A stretch of 64,000 bases of DNA, taken from an uncultured delta proteobacterium (lineage in GTDB: Bacteria > Desulfobacterota > Syntrophia > Syntrophales > UBA8958). The position numbers and the translations under genes are program-made. The DNA lies in contig CAISJV010000019.1 of NCBI GenBank assembly GCA_903885795.1, positions 82,763 through 146,762 of the forward strand. Reading direction: 5' to 3'. The notes below the pieces were generated by a model that did not search any database, had not been told where the DNA came from, and saw only the letters and a list, made by a program, of their open reading frames with translations. This document shows positions 35,049 to 44,744 of the stretch, in pieces. Every line of letters starts with the position of its first letter. The stretch's first letter is position 1.

Positions 35049-38000
35049 ATGAAACTGAAGGATCTGAAGATCGGCACACAACTGAAAATCGGTATGGGCG
35101 CCATCCTGCTGTTCGTGGCGCTCCTCGGGGCGGTGGCCTGGTACCAGGCGGAGAGTCTGTGGCAGGAGACGGAGGGCCTCTACAAGCATCCCCTCATGGT
35201 CCGCAGGGCTCTCGACAAACTCACAGTTGACATTCTCTCCATGCACCAGAACATGAAGGATCTGGTTCTGTCTGTGAATGATCAGGAGAGACAATCCGCC
35301 ATTCGAGATATCGCTACCCGCGAAGCAGAAGCCATCCAGCAGTTTGACATTCTCTATGACCGCTATCTAGGGGACAGGAAGGACATCGACGAAGCCCGCA
35401 CTGCCCTCGCGCAGTGGAAATCCATCCGGGAGGAGACTATTCGTCTCTTGCGGGCCGGAAAGAACGTCGAAGCGGCGAACCGCACTAAATCGAGCGGCGT
35501 TGATGGCAGTCATATGGAAAAGCTGATGGATGAGATCCAGGATATCAGTGATTTTGCCAAGAACAGGGGGGACCAATTTTACGCAGCCGCCAAGAAGGAA
35601 AAAGATGCATTAATGGGGCGGCTGGGGATGGTCCTCGGCGTTATTCTCCTGCTGACGCTAGGCGTCGGCTATCTCCTGTTGAAAAACATCAAGAAACCGA
35701 TAAAGGAACTGGCCGCGGCAGCGGATCTGTTCCGCCAGGGCAAAATGGATGTCCGCAGCGGGTATGCTTCTGCAAATGAATTCGGGACCCTCGCGGCCTC
35801 GTTCAACGCCTTGGCCGAAACGGTACAGACGGAATGGCAAAGCAGAGAGTCCGCCACCCGGATAGCCGAGGTCATGCTCCAGCAAGAAGACATGCGGGCC
35901 TTCTGCCAAGCATTGCTTAAGGATTTGCTCACAGAAACGGGGTCCCAGATCGGAGCGATCTATATTCTGAACGAGGAGAAAACCGATTATGAGCATTTTG
36001 AATCCATCGGCCTTGCCCCCGCCGGCCGCACCTCCTTTGCCGCCACCAGTTTTGAAGGCGAGTTCGGCGCGGCGCTGGCCACGGGGCAGATCCAGCGCAT
36101 TACCGACATTCCGGTGGATGCGCGCTTCACCTTCGCCACGGTAGGCGGGGATTTCCAGCCCCGGGAGATCATCACCATTCCCATCTCCGGGAACGGGGAG
36201 ATTGCGGCGGTGATTTCCCTGGCCAGCATCCGGAGCTATCCCGCGTCGGCAGTGCGTCTGGTGAAAGAGATCTGGTACGTGCTGACTGCCCGCTGGAACG
36301 GCGTCCTGTCGTTCAGAAAAATCCGCGCCTTTGCGGAACAACTCGAACAACAGAATATGGAGCTCCAATCCCAGCAGGAGGAATTGGAGGCCCAGGCGGA
36401 GGAACTACAAAAACAGTCGGAAGAACTACAAAAACAGACAGAGGAATTGCTGGAGCAAAATGCCGAGCTGGGACAGCAGCGGCTGGCGGTTGAAGAGGCA
36501 AGCCGTCTGAAAAGCCAGTTTCTCTCGAATATGAGCCATGAACTGCGCACCCCCCTGAACTCCGTCATGGCCCTCTCCCGCGTCCTCATGATGCAGACCC
36601 GGACAAAGCTCAGTGATGAAGAGGTCAACTATCTGGAAATCATCGAGCGGAACGGAAAAAACCTCCTCGCCCTGATCAACGATATCCTGGACCTCTCCAA
36701 AATCGAGGCCGGCAGGATGGACGTAAGCCCAAAACCTTTTTCCCTCGGCCAGGCACTGGAAAATATTCTGGAAAGTATCACTCCCCTCGCAGGGGAAAAG
36801 CAGCTTGAGATCCAGCAGGATGTCCCCGCGGATCTTCCACTTCTCGAAAGCGATGAGATAAGAGTGTCGCAGATCCTGCAAAACCTCGTTGCCAATGCCG
36901 TCAAATTTACCGATGCGGGCGGGCTCAACGTTTCGGTACAGACCAGTCAGGAAAAAATCTCCGTCCGAATTGCCGATACGGGCATCGGCATCGCGGCAAA
37001 CGACCTCCCCTACATCTTTGACGAATTCCGGCAGGTGGACGGGACATCGGCAAGAAGGCATGAAGGGACGGGACTGGGACTTGCCATCGCCCGCAAGGCG
37101 GCCCGGATGCTGGGCGGTGATATCGCCGTGGTCAGTGTCCCGGGAAAGGGATCCACATTCACCCTGACCCTACCCCTTACCTGGCAGGGGACAGCCCCCG
37201 TCTACGAACCTATTGTCAGAAGACAGCCTTCGGGCGTGAAATCTGCGCGCAAGACCATTCTCGTCGTTGATGATGAACCGGAGATGGCAGCGATGATTTC
37301 CCGCTATCTTCTCCAGGAAGGGTACAACACGGTCACGGCCACATCGGGCTCGGAGGCGCTGAAGCTCGCCGCCCGGGAGCTGCCTTTCGCGATCACCCTC
37401 GATATCATCATGCCCGACATGGACGGATGGGAGGTGCTGCAAGAACTCAAGAAAAACCCTGAAACAAAAGATATTCCCGTCATTATCGTCTCCATCTCGG
37501 AGAATATGGAAACCGGATTTGCCCTCGGCGCCGTGGGCTATGTCACGAAGCCCGTTTCCAAAAAACTTCTCGTCTCTGAGATTCAGAAGATCGGCAAACC
37601 GGGAACCCGTTCGATCATGATTGTGGATGACAATGATCTGGACCGCCAGCTAATCAGGCGAATCATTGAAGAGGAAGGATTGAAGCCCATCGTGGCTGAG
37701 GGTGGCGCTATTTGCCTGGAATTGATTAAAAAACAGATCCCCGATGTCCTGGTCCTGGATTTGATGATGCCGGAACCGGACGGATTTGCCGTCCTGGAGA
37801 GAATTCGCAGCAACCCCAATACCCGTGACCTGCCTGTCATCGTCGTCACGGCCAAGGACCTGACGGAAGGGGATCGGAACAAATTGAGGGGGAATGTTTC
37901 TTCCGTGCTGGGGAAAAGCGCCGCCACATCGGAGACTCTGCTCGTGGAAATCAAAAGAATCCTGATGGATCTGGAGGGCCTTCCGAAACACCCCGGGTCT

Positions 38001-38855
38001 GAAAAAACGGCGGCCCCACCCCGGATTCTCCTGGTCGAGGACAACGAGGCAGCGATCATCCAGGTCAAAGCGGTTCTCAACGCTGCCGGTTATGTCGCCG
38101 ATGTGGCCAGAGGCGGGCAGGAGGCATTTGACTACGTTTCCCATACCATCCCGGACGGCATCATTCTGGATTTGATGATGCCGGGGATCGACGGTTTTGA
38201 GGTGTTGGAAAAGATCCGGGGCAAACAGGCAACAGCAAAGATACCAGTCTTGATCCTTACGGCCAAGAGCCTGACCCCGGAGGATTTCAAGAGGCTTAGC
38301 GCCAACAATATCCAACAGCTCGTCCAGAAGGGGGATGTGGACCGGGAAATTCTGTTATCGAAAATCGGCGCCATGCTCAATACCCATTCGGGACGACCGG
38401 CGAGGCTTCATGACAGCGCCGGCAGAAAAGAAACCGCCCCCTCCCCGGACGTTATTAAGCCGGCAATTAAACACATTGAACGTCATGCCGGCCCCCCCAC
38501 GATCCTGATCGTGGAAGACAATGCCGACAACATGACCACCATCAAGGCGGTTTTGCAGAACCGCTACCGGATCCTCGAAGCGACGGACGGCGAAGAAGGC
38601 CTGCGAATGGCCGCGGAGGCGAGGCCCGACATGATCCTCCTCGACATGGCCCTGCCGAAAATGGATGGTTATACCGTAGTGCGGCTTATCAAGGCCAACA
38701 TGGAACTCAGCCTGATACCGGTGCTTGCCATGACCGCCCGGGTCATGAAAGGGGACCGGGAAAAGATTCTCGATGCAGGCTGCGATGATTACATCGCCAA
38801 GCCGATCGATCCGGAGGGCTTCCTGAAAAAAATTGCTGACTGGATGAAAAGATGA
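35049..38855 (+). CDS. Hybrid histidine kinase: sensor, HAMP, GAF, kinase and four receivers
   Basis: 1268 residues. Membrane helix (10-32), a helical extracytoplasmic sensor, a second helix (about 196-218), HAMP, a GAF domain (about 285-425), a heptad-rich signalling helix (EELQKQSEELQKQTEEL), HisKA with the phospho-His in NMSHELRTPLN, and a HATPase with IADTGIGI and GTGLGLAI. Four receivers follow: ITLDIIMPDMDG, VLVLDLMMPEPDG, GIILDLMMPGIDG and MILLDMALPKMDG. Receivers 1 and 4 keep the final Lys-Pro (TKP, AKP); 2 and 3 have GKS and QKG. No HPt domain is seen. The start has an excellent GGAGGAG site. Likely coupled to cheR. Confidence 0.93.
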   Translation: MKLKDLKIGTQLKIGMGAILLFVALLGAVAWYQAESLWQETEGLYKHPLMVRRALDKLTVDILSMHQNMKDLVLSVNDQERQSAIRDIATREAEAIQQFDILYDRYLGDRKDIDEARTALAQWKSIREETIRLLRAGKNVEAANRTKSSGVDGSHMEKLMDEIQDISDFAKNRGDQFYAAAKKEKDALMGRLGMVLGVILLLTLGVGYLLLKNIKKPIKELAAAADLFRQGKMDVRSGYASANEFGTLAASFNALAETVQTEWQSRESATRIAEVMLQQEDMRAFCQALLKDLLTETGSQIGAIYILNEEKTDYEHFESIGLAPAGRTSFAATSFEGEFGAALATGQIQRITDIPVDARFTFATVGGDFQPREIITIPISGNGEIAAVISLASIRSYPASAVRLVKEIWYVLTARWNGVLSFRKIRAFAEQLEQQNMELQSQQEELEAQAEELQKQSEELQKQTEELLEQNAELGQQRLAVEEASRLKSQFLSNMSHELRTPLNSVMALSRVLMMQTRTKLSDEEVNYLEIIERNGKNLLALINDILDLSKIEAGRMDVSPKPFSLGQALENILESITPLAGEKQLEIQQDVPADLPLLESDEIRVSQILQNLVANAVKFTDAGGLNVSVQTSQEKISVRIADTGIGIAANDLPYIFDEFRQVDGTSARRHEGTGLGLAIARKAARMLGGDIAVVSVPGKGSTFTLTLPLTWQGTAPVYEPIVRRQPSGVKSARKTILVVDDEPEMAAMISRYLLQEGYNTVTATSGSEALKLAARELPFAITLDIIMPDMDGWEVLQELKKNPETKDIPVIIVSISENMETGFALGAVGYVTKPVSKKLLVSEIQKIGKPGTRSIMIVDDNDLDRQLIRRIIEEEGLKPIVAEGGAICLELIKKQIPDVLVLDLMMPEPDGFAVLERIRSNPNTRDLPVIVVTAKDLTEGDRNKLRGNVSSVLGKSAATSETLLVEIKRILMDLEGLPKHPGSEKTAAPPRILLVEDNEAAIIQVKAVLNAAGYVADVARGGQEAFDYVSHTIPDGIILDLMMPGIDGFEVLEKIRGKQATAKIPVLILTAKSLTPEDFKRLSANNIQQLVQKGDVDREILLSKIGAMLNTHSGRPARLHDSAGRKETAPSPDVIKPAIKHIERHAGPPTILIVEDNADNMTTIKAVLQNRYRILEATDGEEGLRMAAEARPDMILLDMALPKMDGYTVVRLIKANMELSLIPVLAMTARVMKGDREKILDAGCDDYIAKPIDPEGFLKKIADWMKR

Positions 38856-38954
38856 TGTTGGTCATACCGTGGCAATCTGATAATATGGGCATACCATACT
38901 GGTTTTTTTCATAAGTTGAGCTTATGGTAACGGGAGGTTCGCAAGGGGATGAAG

Positions 38955-39329
38955 ATGAAGCTCAGTGTCAAAGACTTCGATAGGGCGGTGAAACGGGCCA
39001 TCGATCGCATACCGGAGGAAATTCGCATTCGCCTGGATAATATCGTGATTTCCGTCCGGCCACGTCCATCCCGTGACATGATCAGGGAAATCGCGCTACC
39101 ACCCGACGACCCGCTCTTCGGCATCTATTGTGGCATTTCCCTGCCGGAGCGGTCTGAAACCAACCCGCCCCTCTTCCCGGACACCATTTTCATCTTTCAG
39201 GAACCCCTGGAAGATGCCTGCCTAAGCTTGGCGGAACTAGAGGAGGAGATCGAAATTACCGTCGTCCATGAAATCGCCCATTTCCTCGGCATGACGGAAG
39301 AACAGCTTGCGGCGCTGGGATACGAATAG
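38955..39329 (+). CDS. Small zincin-like metallopeptidase family protein
   Basis: 124 residues from the ATG at 38955, with AAGGGG 6 nt upstream; the ATG at 38949 is an alternative. It fits the short bacterial zincin-like family (Pfam Zincin_1): PPDDPLFGIYCGISLPER, PDTIFIFQEPLE and the C-terminal VVHEIAHFLGM with the HExxH core followed by LAALGYE. No signal peptide, so cytoplasmic. Substrates of this family are not known. Family B repeat follows 13 bp after the stop. Confidence 0.85.
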   Translation: MKLSVKDFDRAVKRAIDRIPEEIRIRLDNIVISVRPRPSRDMIREIALPPDDPLFGIYCGISLPERSETNPPLFPDTIFIFQEPLEDACLSLAELEEEIEITVVHEIAHFLGMTEEQLAALGYE

Positions 39330-39342
39330 AAGAAAAAAGGTA

Positions 39343-39468
39343 TTTCGGATTCGAAAGCAAAGATGAAATCGAGGCGGCAAGGAAGAGGCGACGCAGACGT
39401 CTATGGAAATAGGTCGAGGAGCCGATGACGAAGCCAACGAAGATAGCGCTTTGCCTTAGAATCCGAAT
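39343..39468. repeat. Inverted-repeat element family B, copy 1
   Basis: 126 bp with terminal repeats TTCGGATTCGAAAGCAAAG and its near-complement. Interior GGCGGCAAGGAAGAGGCGACG and GAGGAGCCGATGACG match the copies at 47186 and 52368. It lies between convergent genes. Confidence 0.75.
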
Positions 39469-39473
39469 GAGAA

Positions 39474-39508
39474 AGGCGGGGTAAATGAACGTATCACCTA
39501 CCCCGCCT
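39474..39508 (-). terminator. Intrinsic terminator after the tRNA-Ser genes
   Basis: 10-bp stem AGGCGGGGTA/TACCCCGCCT with a 15-nt loop; short T run (TTTCTC) on the minus strand, 7 nt after the tRNA 3' end. Confidence 0.65.
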
Positions 39509-39514
39509 CTTATC

Positions 39515-39606
<92 letters not shown>

Positions 39607-39671
39607 GGGTCTTCTATGATAAACTCACAAAAAGCCTTACAAACACACCTTCTGTTATGCTATTTTTTTAA

Positions 39672-39765
39672 TGGCGGAGAGAGGGGGATTCGAACCCCCG
39701 TGGGAGCTTTGGGCCCCCAAATCGATTTCGAGTCGATCCCGTTACGACCACTTCGGTACCTCTCC
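39672..39765 (-). tRNA. tRNA-Ser (anticodon CGA)
   Basis: 94 nt on the minus strand, with acceptor stem pairing GGAGAGG to CTCTCC-type sequence, encoded CCA, anticodon loop CTCGAAA reading TCG, and a long variable arm. It is 65 bp upstream of the tRNA-Ser(GGA) gene and shares an identical T arm, suggesting a tandem array. Confidence 0.95.
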
Positions 39766-39798
39766 GCATGGAGCTTTCTGTATTCGAAGCGGTGCGGG

Positions 39799-40263
39799 TT
39801 ATAACCTCTTTCGTTGAAAAAAGCTACTCAAAATTTCAGCACACCGTCCTTCCATAACACCCCCGGTAAAATTCACGATATGATTCAGGCGCGAATCATC
39901 GAAGACGCGGCTGACGGAAACAACGGCCCCCCCTTTAGGGTCACTCGCTCCGAAGACCACCCTTTTGATTCGGGCATGAATGACGGCGCCGGCGCACATT
40001 AGACAGGGCTCCAGGGTCACATACAACGTCATTCCCGACAATCGGTAATTCCCTGTATACTGGGCTGCGGCACGAATGGCAAGGATCTCGGCGTGGGCCG
40101 TCGGATCGTTCAAAGCGATGGGGCGGTTGTGAGCCCGGGCAATAATCTGGTTATCGCTAACAATAAGCGCCCCGACGGGGACCTCCCCTTCCGCAGCGGC
40201 AACAGCCGCCTCCGCCAAGGCCAGGACCATGAAGCGCGCATCTGCCTCCCCATGTGGTGTCAT
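39799..40263 (-). CDS. tadA: tRNA-specific adenosine deaminase TadA
   Basis: 154 residues from the ATG at 40263, where GAGG lies 5 nt upstream; the longer start at 40305 has no ribosome site. Zinc deaminase motifs HAEILAIRAAA and PCLMCAGAVIHARI (HAE plus PCxxC) are complete, with the VPVGALIV strand in front. TadA converts A34 to inosine in tRNA-Arg(ACG). It lies next to the tRNA-Ser genes, on the same strand 34 bp upstream of them. Confidence 0.93.
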   Translation of the reverse strand: MTPHGEADARFMVLALAEAAVAAAEGEVPVGALIVSDNQIIARAHNRPIALNDPTAHAEILAIRAAAQYTGNYRLSGMTLYVTLEPCLMCAGAVIHARIKRVVFGASDPKGGAVVSVSRVFDDSRLNHIVNFTGGVMEGRCAEILSSFFQRKRL

Positions 40264-40369
40264 CGTCACCTCGGCGCCTGTGTAATTATCAGCGTTTTGC
40301 GCCATATAGATAAAGTCTATTACTTCATTTTTATTGATTTATTCTTCAGTGTTGATTTATGATGATTCC

Positions 40370-40963
40370 ATGAAGCCTTTCTGGAAATCTAACCGGTTGC
40401 CGCTGCAAAAGGCCTTTATCACGGCCGTCCTTATTTCCCTTGCCTCGCATGTACTGGTCCTTTCCATGCCTGTCATCGGCGAGAAACCCTCTTCCCGGAC
40501 GCGGGACGGCGGGCTGCTGACCGTACACCTGACCGAACCCATTCCCGCTCCTCAGGAAAAAGACGATAAGAAAGAACCGGTTACGGTAAAGAAACAACCG
40601 GTGCAGACGGCGTCAGCAGCAACCGAGACGGTTGCCAGAGAAGACACCGTTAATCTGGGTAGCCAAGACAGCCGTTACCGCTCCTATCTTCTCAAGATCC
40701 GGAAGCAGATTGAAAGCCAATGGAAATACCCCCAGGCCGCTCTTCAGAGGAAGGAAAAAGGCTCGACAACGGTCAGATTTTCCATCGATCACAACGGTGC
40801 TTCATCCTCTCAGGACGTCGTTTCTTCTTCAGGTTCACAACTTCTTGATGAATATACACTTTCGGTTATTCGCACCGCCGCGCCCTATGATCGCCTGCCG
40901 GTCGACATGGGTCTCTCAAAACTCCACATCGTGGCTGTATTCCATTACCGATTGGCGGAGTAA
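40370..40963 (+). CDS. TonB-family energy-transducing protein
   Basis: 197 residues from the ATG at 40370. An N-terminal membrane helix (FITAVLISLASHVLVLSMPV, with the conserved His) is followed by a Pro/Lys/Glu-rich periplasmic linker and a C-terminal TonB-like domain (IRKQIESQWKYPQAALQRKEKGSTTVRFSI to VSSSGSQLLDEYTLSVIRTAAPYDRLP in pieces). It would carry proton-motive energy from ExbBD to outer-membrane receptors. No exbBD or receptor gene is nearby. Family A repeat begins 2 bp after its stop. Confidence 0.82.
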   Translation: MKPFWKSNRLPLQKAFITAVLISLASHVLVLSMPVIGEKPSSRTRDGGLLTVHLTEPIPAPQEKDDKKEPVTVKKQPVQTASAATETVAREDTVNLGSQDSRYRSYLLKIRKQIESQWKYPQAALQRKEKGSTTVRFSIDHNGASSSQDVVSSSGSQLLDEYTLSVIRTAAPYDRLPVDMGLSKLHIVAVFHYRLAE

Positions 40964-40965
40964 TG

Positions 40966-41089
40966 ACGGCTTCGTAAAAAGATCCGGATGCGGCGTTGCG
41001 CTGCATCATTCGTCACTGCGGCGTACGACAAGTACGCCTCATTCCTCAGGATTGGCGCGCCTTGCCTGCGAATCTTTTTACGAAGCCGT
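40966..41089. repeat. Inverted-repeat element family A, copy 2
   Basis: 124 bp, terminal repeats ACGGCTTCGTAAAAAGATCC and GAATCTTTTTACGAAGCCGT; centre GCGTACGACAAGTACGC. Lies between convergent genes, 2 bp from the TonB-like stop. Confidence 0.85.
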
Positions 41090-41135
41090 CGATAGCAGCC
41101 AAATTTTTGGCTTCTTACTGGTTCATCAATAATGA

Positions 41136-42743
41136 TCAAAGGTCGGAAATCAATGCCGTCAATTGCCTGTTCAGTTCCAGGATTCGTTCCCTGACATCCG
41201 ACTGTTCCACCCACCCTTTCGCCTCAATCCGCGACTGACGTTCACGGAGCTGATTCAGGCGATTTTCCATGTCCAGAATGATAAAATTCCAGTCAATCCG
41301 GGCAACAGCCTGTTCCGGAGCGGCCACGCGTTCGACCGCTTCCCCTGGTTTCAGGGTTATTTCCTCGAGATAGTCGGGAATGGTAACAGGAAAACCATAA
41401 CGTTCGTGAATCAGTCCGGCAAGGGTCTGCTGGGCCGAGTATTCACCGTGAATGAGAAAGACCTGTAATGCTTGGGACCGGAAATGCCCCAGCCACTCCA
41501 GAAGCTGACTCTGCCCGGCGTGAGCGGAAAAGCCGTTTATGGTAAAAATGCGCGCCTTAACCGCCACATCTTCATTAAAGATCCTGATCATCCTGGCTCC
41601 CTCCACTATTCGCCGCCCCGTGGTTCCCTGGGCCTGAAAACCTACAAAGACCACGCTGGCCCCTTCCCGCCAGAGATTGTGGCGGAGATGATGCCGAATC
41701 CGGCCCGCATTTGCCATGCCGCTTGCCGAAACAACCACGGCCGGCCCGGTAGAGGTGTTTATTTTCATGGACTCCTCGGTGCTGCGGGTGAAATGGAGTT
41801 GGGGGAAGGTCAGGGGATCCTCTCCCTTCTTGAGAAGGCCTCTGGCCTCCTCATCAAAATAGTTTGTATATTTTCTAAATATCTCCGTAGCCTGGGTGGC
41901 CAGGGGGCTGTCCACATAAACAGGCATATCCTTGGGAAGGCGGCCATCCCTGTCCAGCATGTGCAGGCAGTAAAGCAATTCCTGGGTTCTTTCCACGGCA
42001 AAGGACGGGATGATCACCTTTTCCCTTTTACGGTAACTGTAGGCGATGGCCTCCGCTAACTCGTTGAGGCTATCCGTCTCGTTCTTGTGATCCCGGTTAC
42101 CATAGGTTGACTCCATGAAAAGATAGTCCGCCGCCTCGATCACTGTGGGGTCATTGATGATGAGCTGGGCGGGTCGGCCGACATCCCCGGAAAAAACGAG
42201 TTTCGATACTTTCCCGTTTTCCGTTATCCCCAATTCCAGGATGGAGGCCCCAAGAATATGACCGGCATCTCGGAAGGTGGCCGTCAAACCAGCAAAGGGT
42301 GTTATCGGCTGATCATAGTCAACTGCCTTGAAATACTGGGTAACTTCTTCAGCTTCCTTCCGTGTGTAGAGAGGTTCCACATCATTCTCACCCTGACGAA
42401 GATGTTTGCGAGTTTTCCATTGGGCCTCCATCTCCTGAATGTGGGCGCTGTCCAGAAGCAGGATTTTCAAAAGATCAACTGTAGGGGGCGTCGCATAGAT
42501 CGATCCGCGGAAGCCTTCCTTGACGATCCTGGGCAATAAACCAGCATGATCAATATGTGCGTGGGTCATAAGAATGCATTCGATCTTCGCGGCGTCATAG
42601 ATCTTCGTCTCCCAATTGCGCTTCTCGATCTCCCCATTGCCTTGATGCATCCCGCAGTCGATGGCGAAGCGGTGTCCTCCCGCCTCCATGATGAAACAGG
42701 AACCCGTCACCGTTCTTGCCGCCCCCATGAATTTCACCTTCAT
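41136..42743 (-). CDS. MBL-fold beta-CASP RNA-processing nuclease
   Basis: 535 residues. Metallo-beta-lactamase motif THAHIDHAG, downstream DAGHILGA and FSGDVGRP, then the beta-CASP insertion with FMESTYGNRDH, IIPSFAVERTQELLY and VVSASGMANAGRI, and the late histidine in FSAHAGQ and LIHGE. Such enzymes cut RNA (RNase J/CPSF73-like family). The last 60 residues form a helical tail. The ATG has an AGGAGAACAAGG site. Convergent with the TonB-like gene. Confidence 0.92.
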   Translation of the reverse strand: MKVKFMGAARTVTGSCFIMEAGGHRFAIDCGMHQGNGEIEKRNWETKIYDAAKIECILMTHAHIDHAGLLPRIVKEGFRGSIYATPPTVDLLKILLLDSAHIQEMEAQWKTRKHLRQGENDVEPLYTRKEAEEVTQYFKAVDYDQPITPFAGLTATFRDAGHILGASILELGITENGKVSKLVFSGDVGRPAQLIINDPTVIEAADYLFMESTYGNRDHKNETDSLNELAEAIAYSYRKREKVIIPSFAVERTQELLYCLHMLDRDGRLPKDMPVYVDSPLATQATEIFRKYTNYFDEEARGLLKKGEDPLTFPQLHFTRSTEESMKINTSTGPAVVVSASGMANAGRIRHHLRHNLWREGASVVFVGFQAQGTTGRRIVEGARMIRIFNEDVAVKARIFTINGFSAHAGQSQLLEWLGHFRSQALQVFLIHGEYSAQQTLAGLIHERYGFPVTIPDYLEEITLKPGEAVERVAAPEQAVARIDWNFIILDMENRLNQLRERQSRIEAKGWVEQSDVRERILELNRQLTALISDL

Positions 42744-42873
42744 ATCCTTGTTCTCCTCTTCATGTCGGTCATTTTGATATGTTTCCCGGCTTTTTCCCTT
42801 ATGTCATCCCCTGCTTAATTGCAATGAGATTCACCCCGTGAAAGGAACGGAAATATGTGCTAAGGGTATGGTC

Positions 42874-43788
42874 ATGACAGAATCGATCATTGAAGCCCTG
42901 CAGATCAGAAAAACTTATGGCCAGCTTGTCGCCGTCGATGATGTCTCCTTTGCCATCGCCAAAGGGGGATGCTTCGGTATCCTTGGACCCAATGGCGCCG
43001 GCAAAACAACGACCATCCGCATGATCTATGGATTTTCCCCGCTGACTGCAGGCGTCCTCAGAGTATTCGGGCTGGACGTCTCGCATCATGCCCGGGCGAT
43101 CAAAGCCCGCATCGGTGTCTGCCAGCAGGACAATACCCTTGATCCCGACTTGACCATTATCCAGAATCTGACTGTCTTCGCCCGCTATTTCAATATTCAA
43201 AAGCCCCTGGCAATCAGGAAAGCCGAGGAGTTGCTTCGTTTCATGTCTCTCGATAACCGCAGTCATTCCCGGGCACTGGAGCTTTCAGGGGGAATGGTCC
43301 GGCGCATTGTCCTGGCCCGGGCGCTGATCAACCAGCCGGAGCTGCTGATCCTTGATGAACCAACAACCGGTTTGGACCCCCAGTCCCGCCACCAGGTTTG
43401 GGAACGCCTCGATAACCTGCGCCGGCAAGGCATGTCGATCTTGCTGACCACTCATTACATGGAGGAGGCGTCCCGCTTATGCGACCGCATCATCATTATG
43501 GACCAGGGCCGCATCCTGGTTCATGGGAAACCATCCGATCTGATCAGGGAACACATTGGCAAGGACGTCCTGGAAATCTCATCGCCTGCGGCTGATCTCC
43601 GAACCTACATCCGCCTGCAAAAGATGGTTTTTGAGGACCTGGGAGATCGCCTCCTCGTTTACGGCAATCACGACGACCATCTGTATCGTTATATCAGCAA
43701 CCGTTTCTGTCCAGAAGGCTGTGTAATGCGGACGGCAACCCTGGAAGACGTATTTCTTAAGCTAACCGGAAGGGGACTAAGGGAATGA
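42874..43788 (+). CDS. ABC-2 exporter ATPase
   Basis: 304 residues from the ATG at 42874; upstream in-frame starts at 42838 and 42868 exist. All nucleotide motifs are canonical: GPNGAGKTT, LSGGMVRR, LLILDEPTTGLD and the switch histidine in LLTTHYMEEA. Its C-terminal about 80 residues form a small domain typical of NodI/DrrA-type ATPases. It overlaps the permease gene by 4 bp; together they make a simple two-gene exporter of the NodIJ or drug type. Confidence 0.93.
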   Translation: MTESIIEALQIRKTYGQLVAVDDVSFAIAKGGCFGILGPNGAGKTTTIRMIYGFSPLTAGVLRVFGLDVSHHARAIKARIGVCQQDNTLDPDLTIIQNLTVFARYFNIQKPLAIRKAEELLRFMSLDNRSHSRALELSGGMVRRIVLARALINQPELLILDEPTTGLDPQSRHQVWERLDNLRRQGMSILLTTHYMEEASRLCDRIIIMDQGRILVHGKPSDLIREHIGKDVLEISSPAADLRTYIRLQKMVFEDLGDRLLVYGNHDDHLYRYISNRFCPEGCVMRTATLEDVFLKLTGRGLRE

Positions 43789-44552
43789 GTACCGGCATTT
43801 TACGAGTTTGGCAACGGAATCTCGACGTCTACCGGCAGAATTGGAAGATCAGTTTTATGCCGCCACTGCTCGAACCCCTGCTTTATCTGGCAGCCTTCGG
43901 CATCGGCTTGAGCGGCCTTATCGGCGAGGTAGCTTACGGAGACGGGAAGATTTCCTATCTGGCCTTTATCGCTCCAGCCCTGTTGGCCATAAATATCATG
44001 AACAACGCCTTCTTCGAAAATACCTACGCCTCATTCGTCCGCATGTACTATCAGAAAACCTTTGACGCCATGATGGCGACACCCCTGTCGGTAGAAGAAA
44101 TCATTACGGGAGAAATAGTATGGGGGGCCACCAAATCCGTCATCGCCACGGCTATCATGATGGTAATCCTTACCTTTTTCAATCTCATCCATTACCCCAC
44201 CGGTCTGTTGCTGATTCCCCTGGCCTTCTGCGGCGGCTTCGCCTTCGGTTCCATGGGGATGTACTTCACTGGCATCGTTTCTCATATCGAGCTGTTCAAT
44301 CTTCCCTTCTTTCTCTTCATCACCCCCATGTTTCTCTTCAGCGGCACCTTTTTCCCTCTGGAAGGCATGCCCCCATGGGCCCAGGTGCTGGCTACAGCCT
44401 TGCCCCTGACCCATCTCGTTGATCTGACCCGGGGATTATGTTACGGCAATTTCGCGAAATCATTCCCCTTGGCCCTCGGTTATCTGCTGCTGTTCTCCCT
44501 GGTCTTCTATCCCCTAGCCCTCACAAAGATGCGGCGCCGCCTCATCAAATAG
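43785..44552 (+). CDS. ABC-2 exporter permease (NodJ-like)
   Basis: 255 residues with six membrane segments; the ABC-2 signature lies near FFLFITPMFLFSGTFFPLEGMP. The N-terminal YRQNWKISFMPPLLEPLLYLAAFGIGL segment, in short, resembles NodJ. It forms a homodimeric channel with the preceding ATPase. Substrate cannot be inferred. The TAG stop overlaps the left end of a family A repeat. Confidence 0.9.
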   Translation: MSTGILRVWQRNLDVYRQNWKISFMPPLLEPLLYLAAFGIGLSGLIGEVAYGDGKISYLAFIAPALLAINIMNNAFFENTYASFVRMYYQKTFDAMMATPLSVEEIITGEIVWGATKSVIATAIMMVILTFFNLIHYPTGLLLIPLAFCGGFAFGSMGMYFTGIVSHIELFNLPFFLFITPMFLFSGTFFPLEGMPPWAQVLATALPLTHLVDLTRGLCYGNFAKSFPLALGYLLLFSLVFYPLALTKMRRRLIK

Positions 44553-44676
44553 CGGCTTCGCAAAAAGCTCATATGCTTTGTTGCGCTGCATCTTTCGTCA
44601 CCGCGACGTACGCAAAAGTACGCCTTGTTCCTCATGATTTGCGCGCCTCGCCTCTGGAGCTTTTTGCGAAGCCGCT
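44551..44676. repeat. Inverted-repeat element family A, copy 3
   Basis: 126 bp with perfect 20-bp terminal repeats AGCGGCTTCGCAAAAAGCTC / GAGCTTTTTGCGAAGCCGCT and the family core GACGTACGCAAAAGTACGC. Overlaps the TAG stop of the permease by two bases. Confidence 0.88.
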
Positions 44677-44688
44677 AGCACACCAAAT

Positions 44689-44720
44689 AAGAAAGGGAGA
44701 CCCTGGGGTTTCCCTTTCTT
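44689..44720. terminator. Bidirectional intrinsic terminator between convergent genes
   Basis: 10-bp stem AAGAAAGGGA/TCCCTTTCTT with a 12-nt loop, between the ABC permease and the aminotransferase. Confidence 0.6.
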
Positions 44721-44744
44721 AGCATCCATTTGATCAGTTACGGA

